Shown here piece after piece: positions 34,101-40,598 of a stretch of DNA of 64,000 bases (within the stretch, counting starts at the first letter, position 1; each line of letters begins with the position of its first letter). The stretch is from Megalobrama amblycephala (lineage: Eukaryota > Chordata > Actinopteri > Cypriniformes > Xenocyprididae). A model generated the notes under the pieces. That model worked only from the letters and a program-made list of their open reading frames with translations, was not told the DNA's origin and searched no databases. The translations under genes and the position numbers were made by a program. Location of the stretch: positions 34,023,640 to 34,087,639 of the forward strand of contig NC_063061.1 of assembly GCF_018812025.1 (NCBI RefSeq). The letters run 5' to 3'.

Positions 34101-34950
34101 GTATGAGATAGAAATGTAAAAACATAACGGTTCATTATGTAAGGTCTTTATACACCACTGAAAACATAGTTATGTATATTATATACATATATAATATACA
34201 TATGCATTTCTGTCAATAGATCCTGCTAAATATTGCACACTGGACCTTTAAAGAACATAAATGAAAATCTGAAATGTTGCATTAGCAACCAACTGAAATA
34301 AGTTTATGTACTAAAATGGCTAAAACTTAAAAAAAAAAAAAATTATTTAAACTAAAAATAAATATTTAAAGAACTAATAAAAATGACAAACCCACATAAC
34401 AATTATTCAAAATTGAAAATGTAACCTGAAAATATAAAAATAAAAGCTAATTCTAAATATTAATATACACTATGCTAGTATACAAATAATATTAAAATAA
34501 CACTGGCATTAAATGTTGCTTAACCCATGGATAAAAATGACCTAAAATTAAAAAGTAGAAAACCCAGAGTTAAAGGGATAGTTCACCCGAAAATGTAACA
34601 TTTCTTCAAGCCGTATGCATTTCTTTGTTCTGCTGAACACAAAAGAAGATATTTTGAAGAATGTGGGTAACCAAACAGTTTCTGGTCTCCATTGACTTCC
34701 ATAGTATTTTTTTCTGTTTGGTTACCCACATTCTTCAAACAAATAACAAAGAAACTCATACGGGTGTAGAACAATTTGCACGTGATTAAATGATGACAAA
34801 GGTTTTGTTTTTGGGTGAACTATCCCTTTAAGTATAGTGTGAAAAGCCATTCATAGGGGGCATGAATCCATCACTTCACCAAGTCTAACATGTTTTTTCT
34901 TTTGTTTTTCATTTGTTTGTTTGTTTGTTTGTATGACTGCAGATTCGTAA
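4554..34950 (+). CDS. fnbp1: formin-binding protein 1 (FBP17/rapostlin), 3' part of gene; spliced, N-terminal exons outside window
   Basis: This gene encodes a CIP4/TOCA-family adaptor that binds curved plasma membrane through its F-BAR dimer, Rho-type GTPases through HR1, and dynamin/N-WASP/formins through SH3, in endocytosis and actin assembly (family knowledge). The visible exons, in order, give the second half of the F-BAR domain, a Ser/Lys linker, the HR1 coiled coil and a C-terminal SH3. CDS segments 4554-4682, 4930-5076, 9760-9954, 23869-23883, 25879-25988, 27320-27452, 27547-27674, 27975-28129, 29708-29866 and 34943-34950 join without a frame break to 392 residues plus stop. The SH3 core ([27 protein letters not shown]) and the NAKDS terminus fit FNBP1 better than TRIP10 or FNBP1L. 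Human FNBP1 is about 617 aa, so roughly the first third lies left of the window. Whether this is fish paralogue a or b cannot be decided here. Confidence 0.93.
4930..5076 (+). CDS. fnbp1: fnbp1 exon: F-BAR domain segment (KIQVMEE...EPKN)
   Basis: This 147-nt, phase 0-0 exon encodes 49 residues with the F-BAR motif [16 protein letters not shown] followed by IIGKCLDGM. The acceptor is gttgcgagcag and the donor is AAT|gttagt. It completes most of the last long F-BAR helix. The open frame runs past the donor only by chance. Confidence 0.93.
5222..5735 (+). mobile_element. interspersed family A copy 1
   Basis: It shares long segments with copies at 19019, 29599, 35490, 45688 and 59739 (key words: ACAGTAAAAACAGTAATATT, TTCAGCATCATTACTCCAGT, GTGCTGC..AATATTTTTGTGG). 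The ends resemble CTACTGTTCAGAAGTTTGG and CCAAACTTTTGAATGGTA, which are inverted, so it is a non-coding DNA transposon. Confidence 0.75.
6292..6900. mobile_element. 609-bp palindromic MITE with perfect 8-bp TSD
   Basis: Perfect terminal inverted repeats start GGGACATTCTAAAACGCTTA and extend with few mismatches for about 165 bp. The flanking duplication ATGCTGTG occurs at 6284-6291 and 6901-6908. Inside, a unit of about 190 bp is directly repeated. The 8-bp TSD points to hAT or Merlin mobilisation. There is no coding capacity. Confidence 0.88.
7574..9122. mobile_element. Tc1/mariner-like element with long inverted arms, nested in the hAT element
   Basis: The left end CACTGCGTTCCAAATTATTA and the inverted right end lie between TA dinucleotides (7572-7573 and 9123-9124). 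The arms (7574 to about 8165 and about 8525 to 9122) are imperfect inverted copies of each other, several hundred bp long. The single-copy centre holds a transposase remnant and a small palindrome near 8224-8267. The structure suggests tail-to-tail inverted duplication of a Tc1-type end. Confidence 0.8.
8257..8481 (-). pseudogene. Tc1/mariner transposase fragment
   Basis: This 74-codon minus-strand frame contains [17 protein letters not shown], the V-M-x-WGGI-x-G motif that precedes the last catalytic acidic residue in Tc1-type DDE transposases. Neither the N-terminal DNA-binding part nor the other catalytic residues can be found in frame, so it is a relic. Confidence 0.6.
9760..9954 (+). CDS. 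fnbp1: fnbp1 exon: F-BAR C-terminal extension and Ser/Lys-rich linker ending in FIKKNK
   Basis: This 195-nt, phase 0-0 exon encodes 65 residues. It begins [20 protein letters not shown], includes the conserved [10 protein letters not shown] stretch and ends LWPFIKKNK. The acceptor is tctcctgcag and the donor is AAG|gtaaca. It closes the F-BAR extension and opens the linker where this family takes up alternative exons. All candidate cassette exons in the next 15.9 kb would splice onto this phase-0 donor. Confidence 0.93.
9955..11880 (+). other. fnbp1 intron, with a motif cluster near 10300-10550
   Basis: Contains repeated CCTTTGACA/ACCTTTGAC words (10300-10317 and the palindrome at 10469-10490). 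It also holds a possible 33-nt frame-neutral segment 10514-10546 (acceptor gcatgctcag, donor gtaagc, [11 protein letters not shown]) and a short (AT)n near 10709. Nothing can be called firmly. Confidence 0.35.
11881..12427. mobile_element. DNA element with GGGGACCTATTATGCCC end
   Basis: The left end GGGGACCTATTATGCCCTTT resembles the inverted ends of 311-871. A weaker inverted partner (GTGAAATCATAATCAAGGACC) ends near 12427. No gene is present inside. Confidence 0.5.
12766..13296. mobile_element. PIF/Harbinger-like MITE, TAA target duplication
   Basis: Perfect inverted ends AGGCCGTGACACACCAAGCC and GGCTTGGTGTGTCACGGCCT lie between TAA at 12763-12765 and TAA at 13297-13299. A 3-bp TWA duplication is characteristic of PIF/Harbinger. 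The interior is more GC-rich than the intron around it and has no transposase. Confidence 0.82.
13515..15226. mobile_element. TTAA-flanked element (AGGGACTGTTCA ends) with nested insertion
   Basis: TTAA at 13511-13514 and 15227-15230 flank AGGGACTGTTCAGCCAAAAA and an inverted partner ending ACTGTCCCT. The first part contains TCATCATTTACTCACCCTCA, a word shared by the other TTAA family members in this window. A second TIR element occupies 13901-14872. Confidence 0.75.
13901..14872. mobile_element. TIR element (AAGGTGCCCT ends) nested in the TTAA element
   Basis: AAAGGTGCCCTCGAATGAAA at the left is mirrored by AACATAATCTAGGGCACCTT at the right. The interior has AT-rich and CpG-bearing parts and no convincing frame. 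No target duplication was recognised. Confidence 0.65.
15693..15786 (+). pseudogene. fnbp1: alternative linker exon of fnbp1, apparently frameshifted twice
   Basis: A good acceptor (ccccactccccag) and a strong donor (AGGG|gtaagt) bound 94 nt that translate to the known FNBP1 cassette only when the frame is changed. PKQSKEPLS reads in one frame and [20 protein letters not shown] in another. The mammalian cassette is 32 codons (96 nt) and starts in phase 0. Here two single bases look missing, one just after the acceptor and one in the C-run before HRF. The exon is therefore either decaying, so that inclusion would shift the HR1 frame, or mis-called at C homopolymers. The proline-rich open frame running upstream (about 15600-15692) resembles the PSPSAV part of the longer human cassette. 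Confidence 0.65.
16033..16113. repeat. (AT)n microsatellite
   Basis: About 40 dinucleotide units without interruption. It produces the spurious YIYIYI reading frames on the minus strand. Confidence 0.97.
16135..17276. mobile_element. TTAA-type element (AGGTGCAGTAAGCGAT ends) hosting an inserted array element
   Basis: Left AGGTGCAGTAAGCGATATCT and right AATCACTTACTGCACCT are inverted. TTAA follows at 17277-17280 and ATAA (one mismatch) precedes at 16131-16134. The interior is interrupted by the 16545-17192 element, which has its own target duplication, so the insertion order is clear. Confidence 0.72.
16545..17192. mobile_element. TACGGA-ended element with inverted short-word arrays, 6-bp TSD
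   Basis: Inverted ends TACGGAAGAGGATTAGGGCC and their complement lie between GCTTTA at 16539-16544 and GCTTTA at 17193-17198. The interior is an imperfect array of the word GTTAAATTACGAGAAAAAAG that switches to the complementary strand at about 16990, so the transcript or a single strand could fold on itself. It has no coding capacity. A truncated relative is at 26566. Confidence 0.88.
18196..18237. repeat. (CT)n tract
   Basis: Two CT-dinucleotide runs separated by a short gap, within the large fnbp1 linker intron. Confidence 0.9.
19019..19478 (-). mobile_element. interspersed family A copy 2, inverted
   Basis: It begins ACTACCGTTCATAAGTTTGG and ends CCCAAACTTTTGAACAGTTT. The internal words of family A appear in reverse complement. 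Low-complexity open frames here belong to the repeat. Confidence 0.8.
19824..19910 (+). CDS. candidate cassette exon in the fnbp1 linker intron
   Basis: This is an 87-nt (29-codon), phase 0-0 segment with a strong acceptor (ttctttgctgcag) and a consensus donor (gtaagtgtg). It reads [20 protein letters not shown] and then YAFEARQYV. It would insert cleanly between FIKKNK and the HR1 exons. I do not recognise the peptide from any CIP4-family isoform, so support is limited to splice signals, phase and a CpG-containing, coding-like composition in an AT-rich intron. It could be an unrelated chance frame. Confidence 0.35.
21876..23224. mobile_element. composite TIR element (TAGGGCCTAA ends) with two nested palindromic levels
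   Basis: Perfect 10-bp ends TAGGGCCTAA / TTAGGCCCTA frame the region. Inside, 22641-23148 is bounded by TTAAAGTGACAG...CTGTCACTTTAA with inverted CTAATAAACCTGCTGCTGT arms. Within that, 22688-23106 is bounded by TAGTGTTGTCAAAAGTACC and its complement. Several GATCTAAA(C/T)GGATCT words repeat near 22165-22270. No target duplication is intact. Confidence 0.65.
23869..23883 (+). CDS. fnbp1: fnbp1 15-nt microexon (LSLKL)
   Basis: Five codons, LSLKL, lie between a long CT-rich tract ending in gagaag and the donor gtaagc. The next exon begins with G and then PEDF-like residues. Together they rebuild the LSLKLG...PEDF junction of FNBP1; FNBP1L carries WSVKM at the same place. The phase is 0-0, so inclusion or skipping keeps the frame. 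Such very short exons are usually under neuronal splicing control, but that is inference here. Confidence 0.82.
24157..24192 (+). CDS. candidate 36-nt alternative exon next to the LSLKL microexon
   Basis: After a long T-rich tract and the acceptor ctctgtgtag there are 12 open codons, [12 protein letters not shown], then gtgatc as a weak donor. The first codons also spell LSL, like the microexon 273 nt upstream, and the phase is again 0-0. It could be a mutually exclusive partner of that microexon or a chance match. I know of no isoform with this peptide. Confidence 0.25.
24376..24622. mobile_element. TTAA-family MITE (AGGGATAGTTCAC end), right end degraded
   Basis: TTAA then AGGGATAGTTCACATGC opens a copy of the family also found at 13515, 34574, 41318 and 54849. 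The expected right end is only partly recognisable (GTGAACTATGAACTAT near 24606-24621). Confidence 0.6.
25879..25988 (+). CDS. fnbp1: fnbp1 exon: start of HR1 (Rho-effector) coiled coil
   Basis: This 110-nt exon (phase 0 in, 2 out) has acceptor gtctcctctcag and donor AG|gtatac. It encodes [20 protein letters not shown] and then a heptad-like helix ending KEMDQ. The [11 protein letters not shown] motif is the hallmark of the CIP4/FBP17/TOCA1 HR1 domain that binds Cdc42/RhoQ-type GTPases. Confidence 0.93.
26078..26325. mobile_element. TTAA-family MITE (AGGATTAGTTCACTTC end)
   Basis: It is preceded by TTAA at 26074-26077 and shares ATTTACTCACCCCCATGTCA and GATGTTCATGTCTTTCTTTC with the element that starts at 63550. 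The right end, near GAAGTGAATTAA, is imperfect. Confidence 0.65.
26566..27061. mobile_element. TATGGA-ended array element, right end truncated
   Basis: The left end TATGGAAGAGGATTAGGGCC is nearly identical to the 16545 element. The interior again shows GTTAAATTACGAGAAAAAA words and a strand switch at about 26855. The right part stops at GGTTTTATTTTTTCCTC without the terminal repeat. Confidence 0.8.
27320..27452 (+). CDS. fnbp1: fnbp1 exon: HR1 coiled-coil continuation
   Basis: This 133-nt exon (phase 2 in, 0 out) has acceptor tttcttggcag and donor GAG|gtgtgt. It reads [19 protein letters not shown] and ends [13 protein letters not shown], the second HR1 helix. The KNPQMGDP turn is nearly invariant among CIP4-family proteins. 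Confidence 0.93.
27547..27674 (+). CDS. fnbp1: fnbp1 exon: end of HR1 and linker
   Basis: This 128-nt exon (phase 0 in, 2 out) begins [19 protein letters not shown] and ends NNNCAQDRE. The acceptor is tgtgctctag and the donor is GAGAG|gtacac. AWLAEVEGR and NNCAQDRES are diagnostic of FNBP1 rather than TRIP10. Confidence 0.92.
27975..28129 (+). CDS. fnbp1: fnbp1 exon: acidic linker and start of SH3 domain
   Basis: This 155-nt exon (phase 2 in, 1 out) encodes SPDGSYTEE, an acidic stretch (DEFDDPDEE) and the first SH3 strand ([12 protein letters not shown], containing the ALYPF motif). Of two nearby AG dinucleotides, the acceptor gagcag| is chosen because it restores the conserved [11 protein letters not shown] junction. 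The donor is GAAG|gtattt. Confidence 0.92.
28263..29578 (+). mobile_element. Tc1-like transposon, decayed
   Basis: The inverted ends contain CCAAAAAAGTTGGGACACTG (left) and CAGTGTCCCAACTTTTTTGG (right). TA dinucleotides flank it at 28261-28262 and 29579-29580. It lies in the fnbp1 intron between the two SH3 exons and carries a broken transposase gene. Confidence 0.9.
28481..29368 (+). pseudogene. Tc1-type transposase, truncated and interrupted
   Basis: The frame opens abruptly in the middle of the DNA-binding region ([20 protein letters not shown]). The paired HTH N-terminus and the start codon are absent, apparently through an internal deletion just before 28481. The catalytic domain follows, but a stop interrupts it at 28812-28814, and a small deletion near 29142 shifts the later part. 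The motif [12 protein letters not shown] (near 28927) and a final stop at 29366-29368 are recognisable. It cannot encode an active enzyme. Confidence 0.88.
29599..29692 (+). mobile_element. interspersed family A fragment (copy 3)
   Basis: Ninety-odd bases matching the ACAGTAAAAACAGTAATATT core of family A directly abut the Tc1 element. They end just before the SH3 exon. Confidence 0.7.
29708..29886 (+). CDS. fnbp1: fnbp1 exon: SH3 core, with read-through alternative C-terminus
   Basis: The acceptor ctctctgtag opens [20 protein letters not shown] followed by KGDGWTR and [12 protein letters not shown], the SH3 RT loop, n-Src loop and last strands. Splicing after G29866 (donor gtgcca, weak) leads to the 34943 exon. 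If the donor is not used, the frame continues to NAKGAITYI and stops at 29884-29886. This matches a known alternative end in FNBP1/FNBP1L. The shared SH3 thus carries two tails in one gene. Confidence 0.92.
30284..30518. mobile_element. PIF/Harbinger-like MITE, TTA target duplication
   Basis: GGGGCCGTTCACACAGAATG and its inverted partner (TTCTGTGTGAACCGGCCC) lie between TTA at 30281-30283 and TTA at 30519-30521. It is 235 bp long with no frame. Confidence 0.82.
30877..32124. mobile_element. TATGGA-ended element carrying a minisatellite of about 45 units, 6-bp TSD
   Basis: Inverted ends TATGGAAGCTTGTTCCCGCC (left) and TGGCAGAAACAAGATTCCAT (right) are flanked by TGATAT at 30871-30876 and 32125-32130. 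Between about 31030 and 32065 the unit GCAATTCTGACTTTATAACT and variants (ATATCACG, ATATCC) repeat every 20-22 bp. The length and the terminal TA(C/T)GGAA resemble the 16545 element. Confidence 0.88.
32196..32695. mobile_element. fish interspersed repeat (GACTGTATAAAATAATGGAC / CCATGACGTCACCC type)
   Basis: It begins CATAGACTGTATAAAATAAT with GTCCATGACGTCACCCGTAG and contains GGGCGGAGCCGGCCGTCGCC. I recognise this combination as a widespread teleost repeat with CpG-rich left half. Ends and duplication are not resolved. Confidence 0.45.
33841..34247. mobile_element. TTAA-flanked MITE (AGGTTCAGTGTG ends)
   Basis: TTAA at 33837-33840 and 34248-34251 flank AGGTTCAGTGTGTAAATTTT and the inverted TTGCACACTGGACCT. 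The TTAA duplication suggests piggyBac or Kolobok mobilisation. Confidence 0.8.
34574..34827. mobile_element. TTAA-flanked MITE (AGGGATAGTTCACCC ends)
   Basis: TTAA at 34570-34573 and 34828-34831 flank AGGGATAGTTCACCCGAAAA and its inverted partner. An internal inverted arm GGTTACCCACATTCTTCAAA makes a hairpin of most of its 254 bp. This is the cleanest copy of the family that recurs through the window. Confidence 0.85.
34943..34950 (+). CDS. fnbp1: fnbp1 last coding exon (8 coding nt giving ...NAKDS and stop)
   Basis: The acceptor gtatgactgcag is followed by attcgtaa. Joined to the G that ends the SH3 exon (29866) it reads D-S-stop, which is the canonical FNBP1 C-terminus NAKDS. Only eight nucleotides of this exon are coding and the rest is 3' UTR. 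The join was found by phase and family knowledge, because no long frame exists here. Confidence 0.85.
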
Positions 34951-35489
34951 AGTATGGAAGGAGGACTCAGTGGTGCAGGGCAAACAGCAGCCACATGTGG
35001 GGAAAACTACAGCCTACCCTCCATGAACCGCCCTAGAGTGAGACAGATGAGAGACAGACACAAAATAAAGAGAGGAACAGTGAAAGAAGCGAGAGGAAGA
35101 GGCTATAGAGACCTCTCGGCCTAAATTCTCCTGCTGTAGAGAGGAACTTTAACAGCAAATCAGAGAAAAATATTATGACATTTAGATTTCTTACCTGTCT
35201 GTTATTTTATAATGAGGTGAATATGATCTACATATATCATTTTGCTTTACGGCTCTTCATCGCTGCTGAACGGCGCTAACGTTTCTTTCAGCCTGGTGCG
35301 AATGAGTGTGTGTATGTATGTCTTTAACAGCTTGAAACGGTCTTGCTTCCGATTCCCTGACCTATCCTGAACTGGGAACGTGGTCTGTAAAAGGAGCTGA
35401 ATTTGCGGTACCACAATACTGCTGCGTTCCGTCCGTTTTCCTACTTGACATCTACATCTTGATGCTCGGAAGATGATGTGCGCTAACGG

Positions 35490-35908
35490 TTTGGAATGTT
35501 TTTTTGAAAGAAGTCTCACCGAGGCTGTTTTTATTTGATCAAACATACAGTAAAAACAGTAATATTGTGAAATATTATTGCAAATTAAAAGAACTGTTTT
35601 CTATTTTACTATATTTTAGCATGTAATTTATTCCTGTGATCAAAGCTGAATTTTCAGCATCATTACTCCAGTCTTCAGAGTCACATGATCCTTCAGAAAT
35701 CATTCTGATATGCTGATTTGCTCCTCAAAAAAACATTTCTGATTATTGTCAATGTTTAAAACAGTTGTGCTGCGCAATATTTTTGTGGAGAGCACAACTG
35801 TTTTCAACATTGATAACAAGAAATGTTTCTTGAGCAGAAAATCAGCATATGAGAATGATTTCTGAAGGATACCTGAAGAATAATTAAGCCTTGGTGATCA
35901 TAAACTTC

Positions 35909-35960
<52 letters not shown>

Positions 35961-35989
35961 CATAATTATTCCAAACTTTTGGTCGATAG
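35490..35989 (+). mobile_element. interspersed family A copy 4 with internal inverted duplicate and (AT)n
   Basis: The family words run forward to about 35795 and then partly repeat inverted (AGCACAACTGTTTTCAACAT). A run of (AT)n follows at 35912-35954, then CCAAACTTTTGG. It lies inside the probable fnbp1 3' UTR. Confidence 0.7.
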
Positions 35990-37901
35990 TGAATAAAGAA
36001 ACAAAATGGCAAAGCAAGCACATTTTACAGGTTTATGTTTTAAACATCTAAAAACATATAATATAGGAACGTTGACTCATTCTTGCATTTTATTTGCTTT
36101 AAAGCACTCGTTTAACATTAACCACATGCTCCGCTTTGTTTGTATGATGTGAAATGTCTTCAAGTGCCCTTCTATTGCACTTTTCCAAGTTTCAAGTTGG
36201 AATTTTCGCCGAGTTGAATGGAACGCAGCATTAGAATTCTTCATGATGTCACTCATTCCGGCTCCTTTATCAGGCCACACCCCTTTAGAACCTTTGACTC
36301 CACCTCCCAAAGATAACAGCTGCTGGTCACACACGTCAGGGGCGGGGCTTCACTGGCCAATAGCATGTCTGCTTGCCCTGGCACCTCCTCTGTCTCCGCC
36401 CTTCCAGTGCAATTACTAATACTCTGTCTGCCATCTAACTCATTTTTATCTAACGTCCCTTCAGTGATTCACATTTCCATTCATTTAATGACTTCATGCT
36501 TTACCTTAACCGTCCAGTCGTCACGCTCAAGTGCAGTTTTTTGTTGTCCAGCAGGGGAGGGGCTATATTTACATACATGAATATGCTAATGTCCTGTTTA
36601 TATGGGTATGTATTTATTGTGACAGCTGTTTTGTTCATGTCTTCATGGTTTTACCCTGTGGAGAACCCAGCCGAGAATACCGCAACCTCGGTTTTGGTTG
36701 GCGACAAGGTATATATATATATATGTGTGTGTGTAAGGGTTTAAATGTACTCTGAGCCAAATGTACAGGTTAACCAGACATTTAACATGCATCATGTGAT
36801 CTGTGTTTGGCATTTGTATGGCTGTCTTAACCTGAAGATTGAACTCCATGCTTGAGGTTTTTAAATGATTTTTTTTTTTTTTCCCTTATAATGTTATCAC
36901 TGTGGTTTGACGAAAGGGGAGTTTTTTTTTTCTTTCTGCAATGTCTGTTGTGAAGAGATTATATTTTTTAATTTCATCATCTTCCACTGACTACTCACCA
37001 TCCCTGAGGCACATAATTTTAACTTTTCTTTATATATATTTTTTTTTTACGTTTTCTCACACAATCATTTTGGGTCCAGGAGAGGTTTTAGATATTTTAA
37101 ATTTTTTCATTATCTCTTGATTCTTAAGTAGGTTTGAAGCCCAAAACATCTACATCTCTACAGGCAGCATCATGGACATGAAAATTCACTCATCCCACAA
37201 ATCTGCTATTTAATGCTGAATGCTTTTATTATGTTTAATGAAGCGCTTATTGATGAATTATGTTGAATGAATTGAGCAGCATCTCCTCATAACTGACTGA
37301 CTCGCTATTGATGAACCTATGAATATGAAACTGTAATAAATGAGAGAAGGTTTTGAAAGGCGGAGAACTTCTCACCATCTTAAAGAGGAAAGCGTCATTA
37401 TGTCTGTCTTCCGAACTTACGCACTGTCTCAAGTGCTCGGTTTCTCTTTGAGAACAAAACAATTGCAAAACAACTTTAACATTTCAGCCTTTTCAGCATT
37501 GTTATTCTCTTCCGGCTATCACCATGTGACATATACACTCACAGCTGTCTTATTTGACCTATCAGCGATAAGAATCATTTGCCCTCGGCCCCTGCTTGCT
37601 CTCTTTGGGGCTTCAAAACACCATTCCCAAATCAGAGAATTTTAAATATAAATATATACATATGTATATCTATGCGTACAAGTCTATAAATAAGAGTGAA
37701 CTACCAATCCATGGTAAGAGTCTATTTTTAAATTTTGATTAATAAAAATGTCCCAGTTTCTTTTCTCTGCTTTGCTAAATGAATTAAACTTTTTTTTTTT
37801 TTTTGTCTCGTTTGGTTAGGTCTGCCAAATGTTTGTTTTGCACTTTTTTGTTTGTGTTTTATTTGTTATGCTTGTGTTTTTGGAGCACTGAATACTTTGT
37901 A

Positions 37902-38800
37902 TGTGTTTAACTGTGCCAATTAAAGATAGAGGGGGAAAATCAAAGAATTATTGTCTCAGTGTATCACTGTGTGTGTGTGTACTTGTTTTCACTATACTTG
38001 TGAGGACCGAATGTCCTCACTTATATTGTGGAATACTTTCACAACCCACTAGTGAGGACATTGACTGGTCCTCACTATTTTAAAAGGTTTATAAATCAAC
38101 CAAAATTTAAATCTAGTGATGTGCACGTTTCTGTGATGGGTAGGTTTAGGAGTAGCAGTGTTTCTCCATGGACCCCTAGTGGTCCTTGACATAATGCCAG
38201 GGGGTCCTTATAAAATATCTGAATATGATTTTTTGTATATTTTGACATTTGACATGTTCCCATAAAAGAAGAAGATAAAATATGTATAATATAACTGACG
38301 ATATGACTAAATATAGGACAAGTCAACTAACGTAGTAGTAAATTATACTTTATTGCATTTGGTCGTCACAAAGACATTAATGATACCAATGATTTTATTC
38401 TGGGGTCCTTGAGGATGGGTCCAATACTTAAATAAGGCTGAGAATCACTGGGTTAGGGGATAGAAAATATCATTGACCTGATATAAAATCAATGGAAATA
38501 TATGCAATGTCCTCACTAAGATAGCAATACAAACCTGTGTGTGTGTGAACTGTGGCAATTAAAGATAGAGGGGGGAAATCAAAGAATTATTGTCTTAGTG
38601 TGAGTGTGTACAGGTTGGCTGTACTTGTAAGGGGCAAATTTCTTCACTTATATAGTGAAATATTATGGCAACTGACTAGTGATCACATTTTACTGGGCCT
38701 CACTAGTTAAAAAGGCTTATAAATCGGCCAAAATGTTTTTACTCTAGTGTTTTGCAAGTTTCTGTAATGGGTAAATTTGGGTTAACTTGGGTTAGGCCAT
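37902..38800 (+). repeat. direct duplication of the fnbp1 3' end region, about 640 bp apart
   Basis: The stretch CAATTAAAGATAGAGGGGGA..AAATCAAAGAATTATTGTC at about 37918 recurs at about 38561. GTGAAC/GTGAGGACC, ACTAGTGA and GGTTTATAAATC-like sequences follow in the same order in both. The two copies differ by numerous substitutions. Confidence 0.7.
37919..37924 (+). promoter_or_regulatory. candidate fnbp1 poly(A) signal (ATTAAA)
   Basis: ATTAAA lies in a T-rich tail-end context and is followed within about 60 nt by GT-rich sequence, as expected for cleavage. An almost identical copy of this stretch occurs near 38561, so the signal itself has been duplicated. Confidence 0.35.
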
Positions 38801-40319
38801 AGAAAATATCATTAAATTATCATTAGAATATCAGTGTCCTCTCTATTATAGTGAAACAAACATGAGTGTGTGTGTGTACCCATTCAATCACATCTTGGGG
38901 ACAAATAAATGTATGCATCATATAGTAGATAGATAGCATACACACAAATATACAGTAACTAAACAGCAGAATACTAAATGGGAGGGTTGGAAGTACTGTA
39001 AGAAAACATACGGTTTTAGTTGAGATTTGAATGAGGATATAGTATCAGTTTAGGAGCCACAGCACCTAATGATCTACCACCATAGACTGTTGTTGAGAGA
39101 CGAAAACGCGCCGAGGTACGGTAGGCTAAGCAGTTTTAAGTCAGATGTCCGGAGACAGCGAGAAGGAGAATAATAATGCAGAAGATCAGATAAATAATGG
39201 GGAAGACATTTAAAAGTTAATAAAATGATGTAGTAAGATACATAACAGAAAGATAAGACGTACCGCAACAACGGCTTTTTTACCGCATGCGCTTGTGTTT
39301 ACTTCCTGGGCAAGGGTCTGTGACGTATACTCTTGCGTCGTTATGATTGGTCGGCATGTGCGAGATGCAAATGAGAATGCCATGCAAGGCGCCTAAGGAT
39401 CGCAAAAACAACTTTTTAGAAACAAATCAAAGATAAATCTAACTAATAAGCTTATAATGTTTCTGTAAACGTGTATATACAACAATATATGATATATAAA
39501 GTATGGGGAGGGGAAACAAATCATTTTGAAATTTATCACCGTTGTTGCGAATTACAGGCACATACCGGCCTATATATTCTCTGAGAAGCAACGGTGTCCA
39601 ATGTGTTGTATGAAAGGAGAGAAGGTTAGCACTCCCCTTGACAAGGATGGAAGAGGTCCTAGTGGCCTTCAACACACATACGGTTAAGGCATTGCCACCT
39701 ACTTCGTGGCATCTCTAACCAAGTTTTTTTTTTGTTATTTCTGTCTCATAGCGTACTGCATTATGCAGAACACAAACTCAGATATACAAAGCTATCTCTC
39801 GGTGGTAAAATACGTGTTAATGCAATGCTCTATTAGAAGAAAGAGGACTCTATGTAGCTTCTTCAACATGAAATGCGAGCTAGAATGAAATATATTCCTT
39901 GATGGGGTGTGATTTACATACAGGACGTGCTCTGGTGGGTTAGGTATGGCGGTTGAAAAAATATTTATCTTATTTATAACTTGACTTTTGCGAAATTTGG
40001 CATTCAGTACTGGTAATTTCTTCGGTGTTATTATTTAGACTTAACAAAACCGTAACCACAGGACTAAGTTAGCCCTTCCACGTGATTTACGGTACTTTTC
40101 TCAACGATGTTCTGGTTCTGATCATTGATTAAAACGTTTAAAATAATTTTATATAGATTATTGGAGATTATTTTAATGTATATGTTAGGTATCAATTTAT
40201 TACATTTAGACTATTATACTTAACAAATCGCACTGAAATTTCAATGGAGGTCTATGGAGGATTCAGATTTCTGAGCCGTCGTGCGCCCCCTTGAGGATGT
40301 ACGAAATTACTGTAAACTT

Positions 40320-40509
40320 AACAGCCAATGAAAGCGATCGACAAAATATCGCGAGATTCACTTGAACGAACGAGCGGGAGTGACTTCCATTTCAAACCCC
40401 AGACGCAGTCGACGATGTTTTTGTTTGTTGTTTCATTTCATTTTAATGTAGTTTAGGGTTTGTGGCTTTTGTGAAAATATAATTTTGTGATAAACTACGA
40501 TAAGAAACG
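40320..40509 (+). promoter_or_regulatory. cenpt: cenpt promoter / 5' UTR
   Basis: Immediately before the cenpt start codon there is a CCAAT box (agccaatg, 40322-40329), a TATCGCGAGAT element (40348-40358) close to the TCTCGCGAGA motif of housekeeping promoters, and locally raised CpG density. No TATA box is placed convincingly. This arrangement suits a constitutively expressed cell-cycle gene. The exact start site is not visible. Confidence 0.5.
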
Positions 40510-40598
40510 ATGGATTCAACAGAAGAGGACATATCTGCTCGGGTTTTGTTGAGGAAAGTCCTGCACACGGAGTTACCCAGATCTCCTGTAACCAGAAG
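40510..40598 (+). CDS. cenpt: cenpt exon 1 (start codon)
   Basis: The ATG in aaacgATGG is followed by MDSTEEDISARVLLRKVLHT, a basic amphipathic segment like the N-terminus of human CENP-T, then LPRSPVTRR with SP/TR phosphosite-like residues. The donor is AG|gtgaat, phase 2. This start is chosen because the conserved LLRKVL helix follows directly. Confidence 0.88.

Larger units (their letters stand above)
34951..37940 (+). other. fnbp1: probable fnbp1 3' UTR
   Basis: After the terminal stop there is no further coding exon. The sequence runs through a family-A transposon copy (about 35490-35989) and AT-rich DNA with possible poly(A) signals AATAAA at 37741-37746 and ATTAAA at 37919-37924. The cleavage site is inferred from these signals only. 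Confidence 0.45.

Noticed and set aside
34943..35024. Frame [15 protein letters not shown]... at the start of the last fnbp1 exon
   Set aside because: It would need a phase-0 donor. The only upstream donor is phase 1 and gives the known D-S-stop ending instead.
39074..39700. Possible gene or bidirectional promoter on the minus strand upstream of cenpt
   Set aside because: The minus frames here are short and unrelated to known proteins. The CpG-bearing stretch around 39260-39420 has no clear exon, although an unannotated repeat remains possible.
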